Assembly: GCA_020024555.1 (NCBI GenBank)
Contig: JAHHTQ010000005.1
Coordinates: forward strand, 1 to 64,000
Direction of reading: 5' to 3'
Length of the DNA: 64,000 nucleotides
Source: Angelakisella sp.
Lineage (GTDB): Bacteria > Bacillota > Clostridia > Oscillospirales > Ruminococcaceae
Shown piece after piece: positions 28,098 to 37,340 of the stretch (position 1 is its first letter; each line of letters opens with the position of its first letter). Made by a program: the position numbers and the translations under genes. The notes under the pieces are model-generated. The model did no database searches. It was not told the origin of the DNA and was given only the letters and a program-made list of their open reading frames with translations.

Positions 28098-29186
28098 TTG
28101 GCAGGAGAGAAAACCGAAAAAGCCACCCCGAAACGAAAGAAGGACGAACGAAAAAAGGGTAATGTATTTCAAAGTAGCGAAATTCTCGCAGTTGCGTCAT
28201 TACTTATAATGTTTAATCTCGTTAAACTATTGATGCCGTTTATTGTAACAACACTTATGGGATATATACAAAAGATGTTTTCTTCCATAACAAAAGAAGG
28301 AACGCTTATTGTAAAATCCGATATGTTTAAAATGGGAATGGACACGCTGATTGTTATCGTACTTGTTTTGGGTCCTATGTTATTTGCGTCAGGACTTATA
28401 GCAATACTTACAACATTCGCGCAAACAAAAATGCTTGTTTCTTTTGAAAGCATAAAGTTTAAGTTCAGTAAATTAAATCCTATAAACGGATTTAAACGTA
28501 TGTTTTCATTACGCGGTTTGGTAGAACTCTTAAAATCAATAATAAAAATAGCGGCGCTCGTCATAATTATATATTATTCCGTAAAAAAGAAAATAGCCCT
28601 ATTACCGAGATTGTTTGATATGGAAATCATACCGTGCGTAATATTTTTGAGTGATTTGGTTTTCAGCATTATAAATACGGTTGGCGCGATATTCGTATTT
28701 CTTGCTATTGGCGATTATATATATCAGTGGTGGGACTATGAAAAAAATCTTCGTATGTCAAAAGATGAGATAAAAGAAGAATATAAACAAATGGAAGGTG
28801 ACCCGCAAGTTAAGGGTAAAATTAAAGAAAAACAACGACAAATGGCTCAAAGTCGTATGATGCAGGCAGTACCGACTGCCGATGTTATTATACGTAACCC
28901 AACACACTTTGCTGTTGCGCTTAAATATGACGGTGAAAATTCGCAAGCGCCAAAGGTAGTGGCAAAAGGTCAAGACGAAATAGCTCTTAAAATTGTTGAG
29001 GTAGCCCAAGCGAATGGAGTCACTGTTATGGAAAATGTTGCGCTGGCGCGTGGACTATATGCCGCTGTGGATATTGATATGGAAATTCCAGAGCAATTTT
29101 ATCAGCCTGTGGCAGAAGTACTTGCATTTGTATATAATTTAAAAAACAAAAAGAATGTTATCGGTGACGAGATAATTAAAAGATAA
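28098..29186 (+). CDS. flhB: Flagellar export switch protein FlhB
   Basis: FlhB is the export gate component whose self-cleavage changes substrate specificity from hook to filament. It begins with the family motif EKTEKATPKRKKDERKKG, has four membrane helices and a cytoplasmic domain. The autocleavage site NPTH is present (VIIRNPTHFAVALKY). The 362-residue length is typical. It starts at TTG after AAAGGGGGAA. flhA follows after about 95 bases. Confidence 0.97.
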   Translation: MAGEKTEKATPKRKKDERKKGNVFQSSEILAVASLLIMFNLVKLLMPFIVTTLMGYIQKMFSSITKEGTLIVKSDMFKMGMDTLIVIVLVLGPMLFASGLIAILTTFAQTKMLVSFESIKFKFSKLNPINGFKRMFSLRGLVELLKSIIKIAALVIIIYYSVKKKIALLPRLFDMEIIPCVIFLSDLVFSIINTVGAIFVFLAIGDYIYQWWDYEKNLRMSKDEIKEEYKQMEGDPQVKGKIKEKQRQMAQSRMMQAVPTADVIIRNPTHFAVALKYDGENSQAPKVVAKGQDEIALKIVEVAQANGVTVMENVALARGLYAAVDIDMEIPEQFYQPVAEVLAFVYNLKNKKNVIGDEIIKR

Positions 29187-29281
29187 TTAATTTGAAAAAT
29201 ACAGTTTTAACTGTTTTTATATATAATACTTAATATAAATATAATTTACTGGCGAATATATATAAAGGATTGATTAATACT

Positions 29282-31345
29282 TTGAGAAATAAAAAATTTG
29301 GATTTATGGGCAACTTTGTTGCAATATTTGTAGTGCTGATAGTTCTGTTGATTATTTTCCCTTTACCGACAGCGCTACTGGATATGATGTTTATAGTTAA
29401 CTTAACAGTTTCTTTTGTAATATTGCTGACAACTATGTACATAAAAGAACCGTTGGAGTTTTCTATTTTTCCGTCATTACTACTTATTACAACACTTTTC
29501 AGATTGGGTCTAAACGTATCTTCAACAAGAAAAATTTTGACTAATCAGGGTGATGCCGGTAAGGTTATTGAAACTTTCGGTAAATTTGTTATTCAGGGAA
29601 ACGTTGTCGTAGGTCTTATTATATTCTTAATCATAGTTATAGTTCAGTTCGTGGTTATTACAAAAGGTTCGGAACGTGTAGCGGAAGTATCGGCACGTTT
29701 TACACTTGATGCTATGCCCGGTAAACAAATGGCTATTGATGCGGATTTGAGTTCCGGACTTATTGATGAGGAGACAGCAAGATACCGTAGATTGAAAATA
29801 CAACGTGAAGCCGATTTCTTTGGTTCAATGGACGGTGCTTCAAAGTTTGTTAAGGGCGACTCGATTATTTCTATAATAGTAACATTCATAAATCTTATTG
29901 GTGGTATAATAATGGGATTTATGCAAAATGTTGGTTCATTTAGTGAAATAATGAATATATACAGTAATGCGACAGTCGGTGACGGACTTATGTCGCAGAT
30001 ACCTGCGCTTTTGATTTCAACAGCAACAGGTATGATAGTAACCCGCTCGGCATCGGAAAACAATCTTAACCAAGATATGTCGAAACAATTTTTATCACAG
30101 CCGGTTGTTCTTATTATTGCCGGCAGCGTAATGTTTGGACTTATGTTTATAGGTTTTCCTCCGGTACAAATTATAATTGTCTCCGTTGGACTTATTGCGC
30201 TGGGTATAATGTTACTTCAAAAACAGAAAAAGATTTCCAAGGCAGTAGAGGAAGAAATGCCGTCTGTAACAGAAGAAATTACAAGCGAAGCTTCTTTCTA
30301 CAAAAATATAGAAAACGTATATGGCTTATTATATGTAGAGCCGATAGAAATGGAGTTTGGTTACAGTCTTATTCCACTGGTTGATGAGGCAAGTGGCGGT
30401 AGCTTTCTTGATAGGGTAGTAATGTTCCGTAAGCAGTTTGCAAACGATATGGGTATGGTTATCCCTTCAATTAAGCTTACAGACAGCGGTGAATTAAACC
30501 CAAACCAGTATTCCATTAAGCTTAAAGGTGAGCAAATAGCCATTGGTGATGTGCTTATTGACCACTACCTTGCGCTTGCTCCTTCCGATACGGCAGAGCC
30601 CATTGAAGGTATTGATACCATAGAACCGGCATTCGGTATACCTGCAAAATGGATAAGTGAAGATAAAAAATCAAAGGCAGAACTTGCGGATTATACGCTT
30701 ATTGATCCGACATCAGTTATTATTACGCACCTTGCGGAAGTTTTGAAACACCACGCGCACGAACTTTTGACACGTCAAGAAGTCGGAAATATACTTACAA
30801 ATGTTAAAAAACAAAATGCGCCGCTTGTTGAAGATATCATACCAAATGTAATTTCAATAGGTGATTTGCAAAAAATTCTTTGTAATTTATTGCGTGAAGG
30901 CGTACCTATAAAAGATATGGAGACAATACTTGAAGTTTTGGGTGACCATGGCGCAAATACAAAGGATACGGATATTTTGTCAGAATATGTAAGACAGGCA
31001 TTAAAACGTTCTATATCGCATAAATTCAGCTCTGCCAATCAGTTAAAGGTATTGAGTATTGATGCTGAAATAGAAAATATAATAATGTCGTCTGTAAAGA
31101 AAATGGATACAGGTTCTTATTTGGCGCTAGACCCCAATACCATTCAGGCAATAGTATCTGCTATGGGTGAGGAAATCAATAAGATAAAAGATTTGGTGCC
31201 TGAGGTTATTATATTAACTTCCCCTATTGTACGTGTGTATGTAAAAAAATTGGTAGACCAGTTCTATCAAAATATTGTAGTATTATCGTTTAGTGAAATT
31301 GATAATAACATACAGATACAGGCATTGGGGAATATATCAATATAA
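29282..31345 (+). CDS. flhA: Flagellar export gate protein FlhA
   Basis: FlhA forms a nonameric ring and receives substrate-chaperone complexes. Eight membrane helices occupy about residues 10-310, with the conserved FHIPEP-type loop (RFTLDAMPGKQMAIDADL). The cytoplasmic domain includes ITHLAEVLKHHAHELLTRQEV and ALGNISI at the end. I placed the start at the TTG at 29282 because AAAGGA (29264-29269) touches the earlier TTG at 29270; spacing is long, so the start is uncertain. FlhF and FlhG, usual here, are absent. Confidence 0.94.
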   Translation: MRNKKFGFMGNFVAIFVVLIVLLIIFPLPTALLDMMFIVNLTVSFVILLTTMYIKEPLEFSIFPSLLLITTLFRLGLNVSSTRKILTNQGDAGKVIETFGKFVIQGNVVVGLIIFLIIVIVQFVVITKGSERVAEVSARFTLDAMPGKQMAIDADLSSGLIDEETARYRRLKIQREADFFGSMDGASKFVKGDSIISIIVTFINLIGGIIMGFMQNVGSFSEIMNIYSNATVGDGLMSQIPALLISTATGMIVTRSASENNLNQDMSKQFLSQPVVLIIAGSVMFGLMFIGFPPVQIIIVSVGLIALGIMLLQKQKKISKAVEEEMPSVTEEITSEASFYKNIENVYGLLYVEPIEMEFGYSLIPLVDEASGGSFLDRVVMFRKQFANDMGMVIPSIKLTDSGELNPNQYSIKLKGEQIAIGDVLIDHYLALAPSDTAEPIEGIDTIEPAFGIPAKWISEDKKSKAELADYTLIDPTSVIITHLAEVLKHHAHELLTRQEVGNILTNVKKQNAPLVEDIIPNVISIGDLQKILCNLLREGVPIKDMETILEVLGDHGANTKDTDILSEYVRQALKRSISHKFSSANQLKVLSIDAEIENIIMSSVKKMDTGSYLALDPNTIQAIVSAMGEEINKIKDLVPEVIILTSPIVRVYVKKLVDQFYQNIVVLSFSEIDNNIQIQALGNISI

Positions 31346-31377
31346 ATATCTTATATTAAATAAAGGGGGGACTTGAC

Positions 31378-32151
31378 TTGGGAGAAAAGATTAATGATAT
31401 GCAGAGCAATGGTATAAAAATGTTGTTGAAATACAAAGAAAATCCAAGCCAAGCCCTAAGAAATGATATTGTAATGGAATATTTATATATTCCGAAAGTA
31501 GTCGCCTCGCAGATGAGGGGATATACAGCGGCGTTTGCGCAAGTTGAGGATATGGTAAATCAAGGAGTGATAACTCTTATTGAATGTATAGATAAATATG
31601 AGTTTGATAAGGGATTGAGCTTTGAGACGTATGCCTATGCCAAAATAAAATGCGCAAATATAGATTATTTACGAAAACAGGACTGGTTGCCAAGACGTGT
31701 GAGAAAAACAGCAAAAGATATTTCAAAGGCATACGACGAACTCGCAAATAAATTTATGCGAGAACCAACAATAGAAGAAATAGCTGAAAAGCTTGGTGTA
31801 CAGCCTGATATAATAAAAAAACACAACAGTGAGATTGCAAATTCCGTAATGTTATCTTTTGAAATGATATTACAAGGAGTATCGACAGATAACGATATGT
31901 CAGATATACCTCTGTGTTCAAGCTCTCCCGAAGAGGCTATTTTTGCGGAAGAATTGCGAGAGCAATTAAAAAAAGCGATTGATAGTATAAATAGCAGAGA
32001 AAGAACGGTAATTTCATTATATTACTATGAACATTTGCGTTTATCCGAAATTGCTGATATAATAGGGGTAAGTCAGTCGAGAGTATGCCAGATACATAAA
32101 AATGCCATACAAAAGATGAGAAATGTGTTAGAAAACTATATGAAAGGATGA
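31378..32151 (+). CDS. fliA: Flagellar sigma factor (FliA/SigD, sigma-28)
   Basis: This factor directs RNA polymerase to late flagellar genes. The 257-residue protein has region 2 (YEFDKGLSFETYAYAKIKCA, then DYLRKQDWLPRRVR), region 3 (PTIEEIAEKLGVQPD) and region 4 helix-turn-helix (LRLSEIADIIGVSQSRVCQIHK). It starts at TTG after AAAGGGGGG. It follows flhA after 32 bases. The anti-sigma factor FlgM is not in this window. Confidence 0.95.
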   Translation: MGEKINDMQSNGIKMLLKYKENPSQALRNDIVMEYLYIPKVVASQMRGYTAAFAQVEDMVNQGVITLIECIDKYEFDKGLSFETYAYAKIKCANIDYLRKQDWLPRRVRKTAKDISKAYDELANKFMREPTIEEIAEKLGVQPDIIKKHNSEIANSVMLSFEMILQGVSTDNDMSDIPLCSSSPEEAIFAEELREQLKKAIDSINSRERTVISLYYYEHLRLSEIADIIGVSQSRVCQIHKNAIQKMRNVLENYMKG

Positions 32152-32158
32152 AAAAACT

Positions 32159-32917
32159 ATGCTTACAGGATTTTATACTGCCACGTCAGGAATGCTTACA
32201 CAGCAAAGAACATTAAATGTACATGCAAATAACTTAAATAACTTAAATACACCGGGATTTAAAAGTGAGAAAGTTGTTACTACCACTTTTCAACAAGAGT
32301 TTTTAAATCGCTTGGAAGGCGGAGTGTATACGCCTGTTGGACATGGTGCTCCTCTTGTAACAGTTGAGGATATTCGCACAAAGTTCGATTCAAGTATGCT
32401 TGAAAGAACAGACAGAGCGCTTGATTTTGCAATAGAGGGCGAAGGATTTTTTACAGTACGCAGCGGTGAAAGGGATATGCTTACGAGAAACGGTAACTTT
32501 GCTATTGATGAGGAAGGCTACCTTATTTTGCGTGGTATAGGCAGAGTACAGGGATACAAAGGAGATATACACGTTAGAACCTCAAAGTTTACAATCACAC
32601 CGGATGGTGAAATTTTAGATGAAAAAGAAAGAGTTATTGACAGCTTTTTAATATCTATTCCCGCAGAGGATACAAAACTGGAAAAATATCCAAATGGATT
32701 ATTTGCAGCTGATGAGACAGGACTGCCCGATGACGGCTTGGAATTTATTGATATGCCGAGAATATTACAAGGTGTAACAGAACGTTCAAATGTCGATATA
32801 AACAGAGAAATGACAGCAATGATTGAAACACAAAGAAATTTTCAAAGTTGTAACAATGCGCTTAAAATTATAGATACAATGAATCAAAAAACAGTAACAA
32901 ATTTAGCGTCTCTTTAA
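32159..32917 (+). CDS. Flagellar rod protein of the FlgF/FlgG (FlhO-like) family
   Basis: The 252-residue protein is a rod/hook basal body protein. The N-terminal rod motif is NVHANNLNNLNTPGFKSEKV. The middle FlgE/F/G domain reads LDFAIEGEGFFTV, and the C-terminus (TAMIETQRNFQSCNNALKIID) is the coiled-coil end. FlgF or FlhO is likely. The family members are too similar to decide without a tree. It begins with ATG seven bases after the sigma gene stop. Confidence 0.9.
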   Translation: MLTGFYTATSGMLTQQRTLNVHANNLNNLNTPGFKSEKVVTTTFQQEFLNRLEGGVYTPVGHGAPLVTVEDIRTKFDSSMLERTDRALDFAIEGEGFFTVRSGERDMLTRNGNFAIDEEGYLILRGIGRVQGYKGDIHVRTSKFTITPDGEILDEKERVIDSFLISIPAEDTKLEKYPNGLFAADETGLPDDGLEFIDMPRILQGVTERSNVDINREMTAMIETQRNFQSCNNALKIIDTMNQKTVTNLASL

Positions 32918-32950
32918 TTTTAATTTATCGTTTTTAATCTTAATTTATCG
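32913..32950 (+). repeat. Short tandem repeat between the two rod genes
   Basis: TTTAATTTTAATTTATCG (32913-32930) recurs as TTTAATCTTAATTTATCG (32933-32950), one mismatch in 18 and a 20-base period. It ends just before the GGAGG of the next gene. Confidence 0.7.
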
Positions 32951-32967
32951 TTGGAGGAAAATATAAA

Positions 32968-33702
32968 ATGAATATAGCTTTTTATACAGGCGTAAGCGGT
33001 TTGATGGCGTTTCAAGAACATATGGATATAACAGCACATAATATATCTAACTCTAATACTCCGGGTTATAAATCCGGTCGTTCTTCTTTTACTGATTTAA
33101 TATATACAGAAATGGATTTGCGTGCAGGTGAGACAAAGAAAAACGGTCATGGAGCAAAAGTAGGCGCGGTAGATGTAAATTTTACACAAGCAGGTATTAA
33201 TATGACAGGCAGACAACTTGATTTTGCCATTGTTGGAGACGGCTTTTTTGCGCTTGAAAATGAAGATGGCATAAAATATACACGTAATGGTGCTTTCGGT
33301 ATATCGGTTGAAGGGAAAAACGGATTTTTAACATCTCTTTCAGACGGTTCATACGTGCTGGATAACAGAGGCAAAAGAATAAAATTAAGACGAGATGAAG
33401 ATACTGGAACTTTTAATATAAATAATGTGCACGAAAGAATAGGTGTGTTTACTTTTGATAATCCTTACGGTTTGGCAAGAGCGGAAGCGTCAAGTTTTAC
33501 AGAAACAGAAACTTCCGGAATAGCAAAGGATATAACAGGCTCATCACTATATGAAATGCGTGGTGGCTCGTTGGAATTTTCAGGCACAAGCCTTACTGAT
33601 GAAATGATAAATATTATACAATCGCAAAGAGCTTATCAAATGAGCTCAAAGGTTGTACGTTCCGCTGATGAAATGGAAGAACTTATCAATAATTTAAGAT
33701 AA
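32968..33702 (+). CDS. Flagellar rod protein of the FlgG (FlhP-like) family
   Basis: The 244-residue protein is the second rod protein of the pair. Motifs are DITAHNISNSNTPGYKSGRS, LDFAIVGDGFFALEN and the C-terminal QRAYQMSSKVVRSADEMEEL. It is probably the distal rod FlgG, with its neighbour FlgF. In Bacillus the equivalents are FlhO and FlhP. GGAGG precedes the ATG. Confidence 0.9.
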   Translation: MNIAFYTGVSGLMAFQEHMDITAHNISNSNTPGYKSGRSSFTDLIYTEMDLRAGETKKNGHGAKVGAVDVNFTQAGINMTGRQLDFAIVGDGFFALENEDGIKYTRNGAFGISVEGKNGFLTSLSDGSYVLDNRGKRIKLRRDEDTGTFNINNVHERIGVFTFDNPYGLARAEASSFTETETSGIAKDITGSSLYEMRGGSLEFSGTSLTDEMINIIQSQRAYQMSSKVVRSADEMEELINNLR

Positions 33703-33747
33703 ATAAGATAAAAACTAAAAATGTAAAGTGGTATATAGGGTGGTAAT

Positions 33748-34380
33748 ATGAGTATAGATAAAATTGATAATTTAAATGAAATGCATATTGATGTATTGAG
33801 AGAATTGGGAAATATCGGCTCAGGAAATGCTGCAACATCAATTTCTGCTATGCTTTCAAAACCGGTTAATATTTCTGTTCCTATAATAAGTATAGTAGAT
33901 TATAATCAAGCGACAGAGATGTTGGGAGGGCCGGAAAATACTCTTGTAGGATTACTGCTCATGCTGGAAGGTGATGTTAGAGGTATTATGATGTTCTTGC
34001 TTGAAAAAGATTTTGCGCATCTGATACTTAACAGTTTATTGGGTCAAAATTTAAAAAGTTTTGAAGAAGTTGATGAGATGGGTCTGTCTGCATTAAAAGA
34101 GATAGGTAACATAATGGCGGCATCATACGTAAATGCTATATCATCAATGACAGGTATGTCAATAGATATATCTGTTCCTGAAATTTCGATTGATATGGTT
34201 GGCGCAATGCTTACAGTTCCACTTATACATTTTTCGTCAGTCAGTGACAAATTAATATTTATACAAGACAAGTTTTGTGGAGGAACAGACAGTGCAGAAG
34301 ATGCGCAGAGTCATATACTACTTTTGCCGGAGGTTGATTCTCTAAATAATATGATGGAGAAGCTGGGGTTGAGTATATGA
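33748..34380 (+). CDS. cheC: CheY-P phosphatase CheC
   Basis: CheC removes phosphate from CheY and partners CheD. The 210-residue protein has two active-site helices, each with the Glu and Asn residues (ELGNIGSGNAATSI and EIGNIMAASYVNAI). It is close in fold to the N-terminal half of FliY. It overlaps cheD by four bases (ATGA), so the two are translationally coupled. AGGGTGG precedes the ATG. Confidence 0.95.
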   Translation: MSIDKIDNLNEMHIDVLRELGNIGSGNAATSISAMLSKPVNISVPIISIVDYNQATEMLGGPENTLVGLLLMLEGDVRGIMMFLLEKDFAHLILNSLLGQNLKSFEEVDEMGLSALKEIGNIMAASYVNAISSMTGMSIDISVPEISIDMVGAMLTVPLIHFSSVSDKLIFIQDKFCGGTDSAEDAQSHILLLPEVDSLNNMMEKLGLSI

Positions 34381-34865
34381 ATGAAAAATTAGTGACAGTA
34401 GGAATAGCGGATTGCAATGTTGTAAAAGGCACAGGAAAACTGGTAACATACGCGTTAGGTTCATGTGTCGGTATATGTTTATATGATGCTAATTCTCGTG
34501 TTGCCGGTTTAGCACATATAATGCTTCCCGATAGTAAAGCTTTATCACAAAATACACAAACAAAAAAGTTTGCGGATACATGTATAGTAGAACTTGTTAA
34601 GATGATGGAGCAACTTGGAGCAAAAAAAATTTTTATTAAGGCAAAGATTGCGGGAGGAGCGCAAATGTTTGCCGTTAAATCCAATTCTGAAATTGCAAAT
34701 ATTGGCGCAAGAAATGTAGAGGCGGTTAAGAAAACATTAGCCTCTCTGTCAATACCTATTATAGCAGAAGATACAGGATTAAATTATGGAAGAACACAGT
34801 ACTTTGATGTCGAAACAGGACAAATGATTATCAAATCAGGATTAAACGGAACAAAGGTCTTTTAA
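34377..34865 (+). CDS. cheD: Chemoreceptor glutamine deamidase CheD
   Basis: CheD deamidates chemoreceptor glutamines and stimulates CheC. The 162-residue protein has the catalytic Cys30 (YALGSCVGICLYD) and His47 (AGLAHIMLP), with Thr24 placed as in Thermotoga CheD. KAKIAGGAQMF and ARNVEAVKKTL are family segments. The start overlaps the cheC stop. Confidence 0.95.
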   Translation: MNEKLVTVGIADCNVVKGTGKLVTYALGSCVGICLYDANSRVAGLAHIMLPDSKALSQNTQTKKFADTCIVELVKMMEQLGAKKIFIKAKIAGGAQMFAVKSNSEIANIGARNVEAVKKTLASLSIPIIAEDTGLNYGRTQYFDVETGQMIIKSGLNGTKVF

Positions 34866-34935
34866 TTAAATAATAGTATAAATTTTGGGTAACTTTATAT
34901 TTTGATCTTTGTAAAAACAGATGGAGAGAAGAATT

Positions 34936-36360
34936 ATGGAACAGTTTGAAAAAATAAATGAAAATGTTGAAGATATATTTACACCCACAGATGCTGATGC
35001 AACTGTAAATGTAAGTGCTGATAAAATGATGGCTTCAATTTTTGTATTTTCTCCTAAACATGGAGGTCAAGATATTAGTGAAATTAAATTGAGAGAAGCT
35101 CTTAATTTAAAAGGTGTGGTTTTTGGAATAAATGAGGATTTACTTAAAGATATAGTAAGTAAAAAAATGTATAATGAAGAAATCACTATTGCAAAAGCCA
35201 AACAGAAAACAGATGGAACAGATGCTTTTATAGAAGAATATTTTGAACACGAGTTAAAGTTAGAGCCGTTTAAGAATCCTGATGGAACAGTGGATTTTAA
35301 AACTCTTAATATTATACGTGAAGTTAAAATGGGAGTTTTAATCGCAAAGAAGACGCCTGCAACACAGGGTGTAGACGGAACTACTGTTTTGGGAACACCT
35401 ATTGTTGCAAGACAAGGCAAAGATATTAATATACAAGTAGGTGAAAATACAAGAATAACCGATGACGGATTGGAATTATATACAAATGCAAAAGGAAATC
35501 TTGTATATAAAGGCAATAGGTTTAATGTTGAAACATTGTTTATTGTAGATGGTAATGTTGATAATAACACAGGTAACCTTATTTTCAGTGGAGATATATT
35601 GGTTAAAGGTGATGTTTTTGAAGGATATACAATCAAGGCAAAAGGTCAGGTACATGTTAAAGGCGGTGTGCAAGGCGGTATTATCCAAGCAGGCGGAGAT
35701 GTCATTGTTGACGGTGGTTTTAATGGAATGACTGATGGCGAAATTACCTCAAAACATAATATTAAAGCTAAATTTTTGCAAAACTGTAAAGCAAACGCTC
35801 AGGGAAATATTGAGGCAGAGGCAGTAATAAATTCTTATGTAAACTGTAACGGCGACCTTATTGTAACAAGTAATAAAGGTGTAATAACCGGAGGTAAATG
35901 TAATGTTTTGCATAGAGTGGAAGCAAAAGTTATAGGTTCGGAGATAAATACGCCTACACGTATAAATATTGGTGTTTCACCGCAACTTTTAGAAGAAAAG
36001 AATAGTTTGAACAGTGAAATATTAAAGATAAATGAAAATAATGATTTGATTGAGAAAAACTTAAAATTTATAGAATATGCGGTAGCGCATGGAGAGTCAT
36101 TGGGAAAGTACAAAGAAACACGTGATGTTTGCAGTAAACAAAAGATAATAAATATGATAAACTTATCAAAACATAACAAACGTCTGGAAGAAATAAATAA
36201 TATTATAGAAGAAAGTAATGTTGGTTCAGAGGTTAGGGCATCGCAGGTATTTCCTTCAACAAAGATAAGTTTTGCATCAATTTCAACAGTTGTAAAAAAA
36301 GAGATAGCAAGAGCTGTTTTTAGAGTAGAAGATGGTGAAATTAAAGTTTCAACGTTCTGA
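34936..36360 (+). CDS. fapA: FapA / DUF342 family flagellar assembly protein
   Basis: DUF342 proteins occur near flagellar and chemotaxis genes; the Vibrio member FapA affects flagellation. The 474-residue protein has an N-terminal domain, a long right-handed beta-helix-like part rich in Gly/Val and Asn (GDILVKGDVFEG, VHVKGGVQGGIIQAGGDV) from about 200-350, and a C-terminal coiled coil (SEILKINENNDLIEKNL). The ATG at 34936 follows GGAGAGAAG; an in-frame ATG at 34921 overlaps that site. The molecular role is unknown. Confidence 0.85.
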   Translation: MEQFEKINENVEDIFTPTDADATVNVSADKMMASIFVFSPKHGGQDISEIKLREALNLKGVVFGINEDLLKDIVSKKMYNEEITIAKAKQKTDGTDAFIEEYFEHELKLEPFKNPDGTVDFKTLNIIREVKMGVLIAKKTPATQGVDGTTVLGTPIVARQGKDINIQVGENTRITDDGLELYTNAKGNLVYKGNRFNVETLFIVDGNVDNNTGNLIFSGDILVKGDVFEGYTIKAKGQVHVKGGVQGGIIQAGGDVIVDGGFNGMTDGEITSKHNIKAKFLQNCKANAQGNIEAEAVINSYVNCNGDLIVTSNKGVITGGKCNVLHRVEAKVIGSEINTPTRINIGVSPQLLEEKNSLNSEILKINENNDLIEKNLKFIEYAVAHGESLGKYKETRDVCSKQKIINMINLSKHNKRLEEINNIIEESNVGSEVRASQVFPSTKISFASISTVVKKEIARAVFRVEDGEIKVSTF

Positions 36361-36406
36361 TTTTGGGGTTGATTGAATAAAATATATAAAGAAATACAGT
36401 ATTATA

Positions 36407-36733
36407 TTGATTAAACACATTAAAATTTTTTTTGTTATAGGTATTATTATTTTTTTCTTATATTTTTTTAATATAGGTTGTCCGATAAGATATTTCATAG
36501 GCTATCCTTGTCCGACCTGTGGTATAACCAGGTCTATATTATGTCTTTTAAGATTGGACTTCAAAGGATTTATATATTATAATCCTATGACAGTTATTAT
36601 TATATTGGCTTTTATTTTGGCAATTCATAGAAAAATAATACCTATTAATAAAAAATTGGTTGATGTCTTGGTTTGCATTATGGCTTTGCTTATTTTTATT
36701 GTGTATATAATAAGATTTAATAATATACCATAG
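36407..36733 (+). CDS. DUF2752 family small membrane protein
   Basis: The 108-residue protein has three hydrophobic segments and the family motif CPTCGITRS with two cysteines separated by two residues. The function is unknown. It starts at TTG without a good ribosome binding site, so expression may be low or the start may differ. In many clostridia DUF2752 genes lie next to TM2 genes, as here. Confidence 0.8.
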   Translation: MIKHIKIFFVIGIIIFFLYFFNIGCPIRYFIGYPCPTCGITRSILCLLRLDFKGFIYYNPMTVIIILAFILAIHRKIIPINKKLVDVLVCIMALLIFIVYIIRFNNIP

Positions 36734-36807
36734 AGTACTAAGCTTATAATTAACTTATAAAAGAAAAAGCGGTGTTTTAATTTAATGATTTTTGGGGAGG
36801 TATTATT

Positions 36808-37143
36808 ATGAATCAGCAAAAAATCGATATGTTTATACTGGCAAATCAAAAATATTTTCCGCCTGAAAAAATTATGTATATTCGTGATAGATTATCAATG
36901 ATAGATGAATCAAAATGGATATTGATTTCAGCAGTTGAATTTAAAGATCCAACACTTATTTTGGTTCTCTCTATACTATTCGGTTATTTGGGAATAGATA
37001 GATTTATATTGGGTGATATTGGTATGGGTATATTAAAACTTCTAACAGGTGGTTTATGCGGTATACTGACTATTATTGATTGGTTTATTATTATGAACAA
37101 AACAAGGGAACTTAACTTTAATAATTTTATGGCAGTATTGTAA
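36808..37143 (+). CDS. TM2 domain protein, copy 1
   Basis: The TM2 domain is two membrane helices with a short loop, of unknown function. The 111-residue protein has an N-terminal soluble helix-rich part (KIDMFILANQKYFPPEKI) and the TM2 domain at about 50-100 (YLGIDRFILGD, LLTGGLCGILTIIDW). GGGGAGG precedes the ATG. A near-identical relative follows at 37341. A strong terminator comes directly after this gene, so the DUF2752-TM2 unit ends here. Confidence 0.88.
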   Translation: MNQQKIDMFILANQKYFPPEKIMYIRDRLSMIDESKWILISAVEFKDPTLILVLSILFGYLGIDRFILGDIGMGILKLLTGGLCGILTIIDWFIIMNKTRELNFNNFMAVL

Positions 37144-37156
37144 TAAAAGTAATTTT

Positions 37157-37191
37157 AGTATGTGTAAGTTTTATTTACACATACTTTTTTT
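37157..37191 (+). terminator. Rho-independent terminator after the first TM2 gene
   Basis: AGTATGTGTAA (37157-37167) pairs perfectly with TTACACATACT (37175-37185) and is followed by TTTTTT. It is a strong terminator. Confidence 0.9.
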
Positions 37192-37240
37192 GCGTTTTTA
37201 TAAAATTAGTAAATTTTTATAATATTTTTCTCGTAGAATG

Positions 37241-37269
37241 TTGATTTTTATATAATTTAATGGTATAAT
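37241..37269 (+). promoter_or_regulatory. Promoter for the second TM2 gene
   Basis: TTGATT (37241-37246) and TATAAT (37264-37269) are 17 bases apart, between the terminator and the gene. The leader is about 65 bases. Confidence 0.6.
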
Positions 37270-37340
37270 ATGGTAAAAATATAATTATATTATATTATAG
37301 TATTTTATTATAAAATTTAATTATAAAGAGGGGTATTATT

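Noticed and set aside
35067..35636. 189-codon minus-strand frame within fapA
   Set aside because: It is antisense to a clearly coding DUF342 gene and has no start signal or family match.
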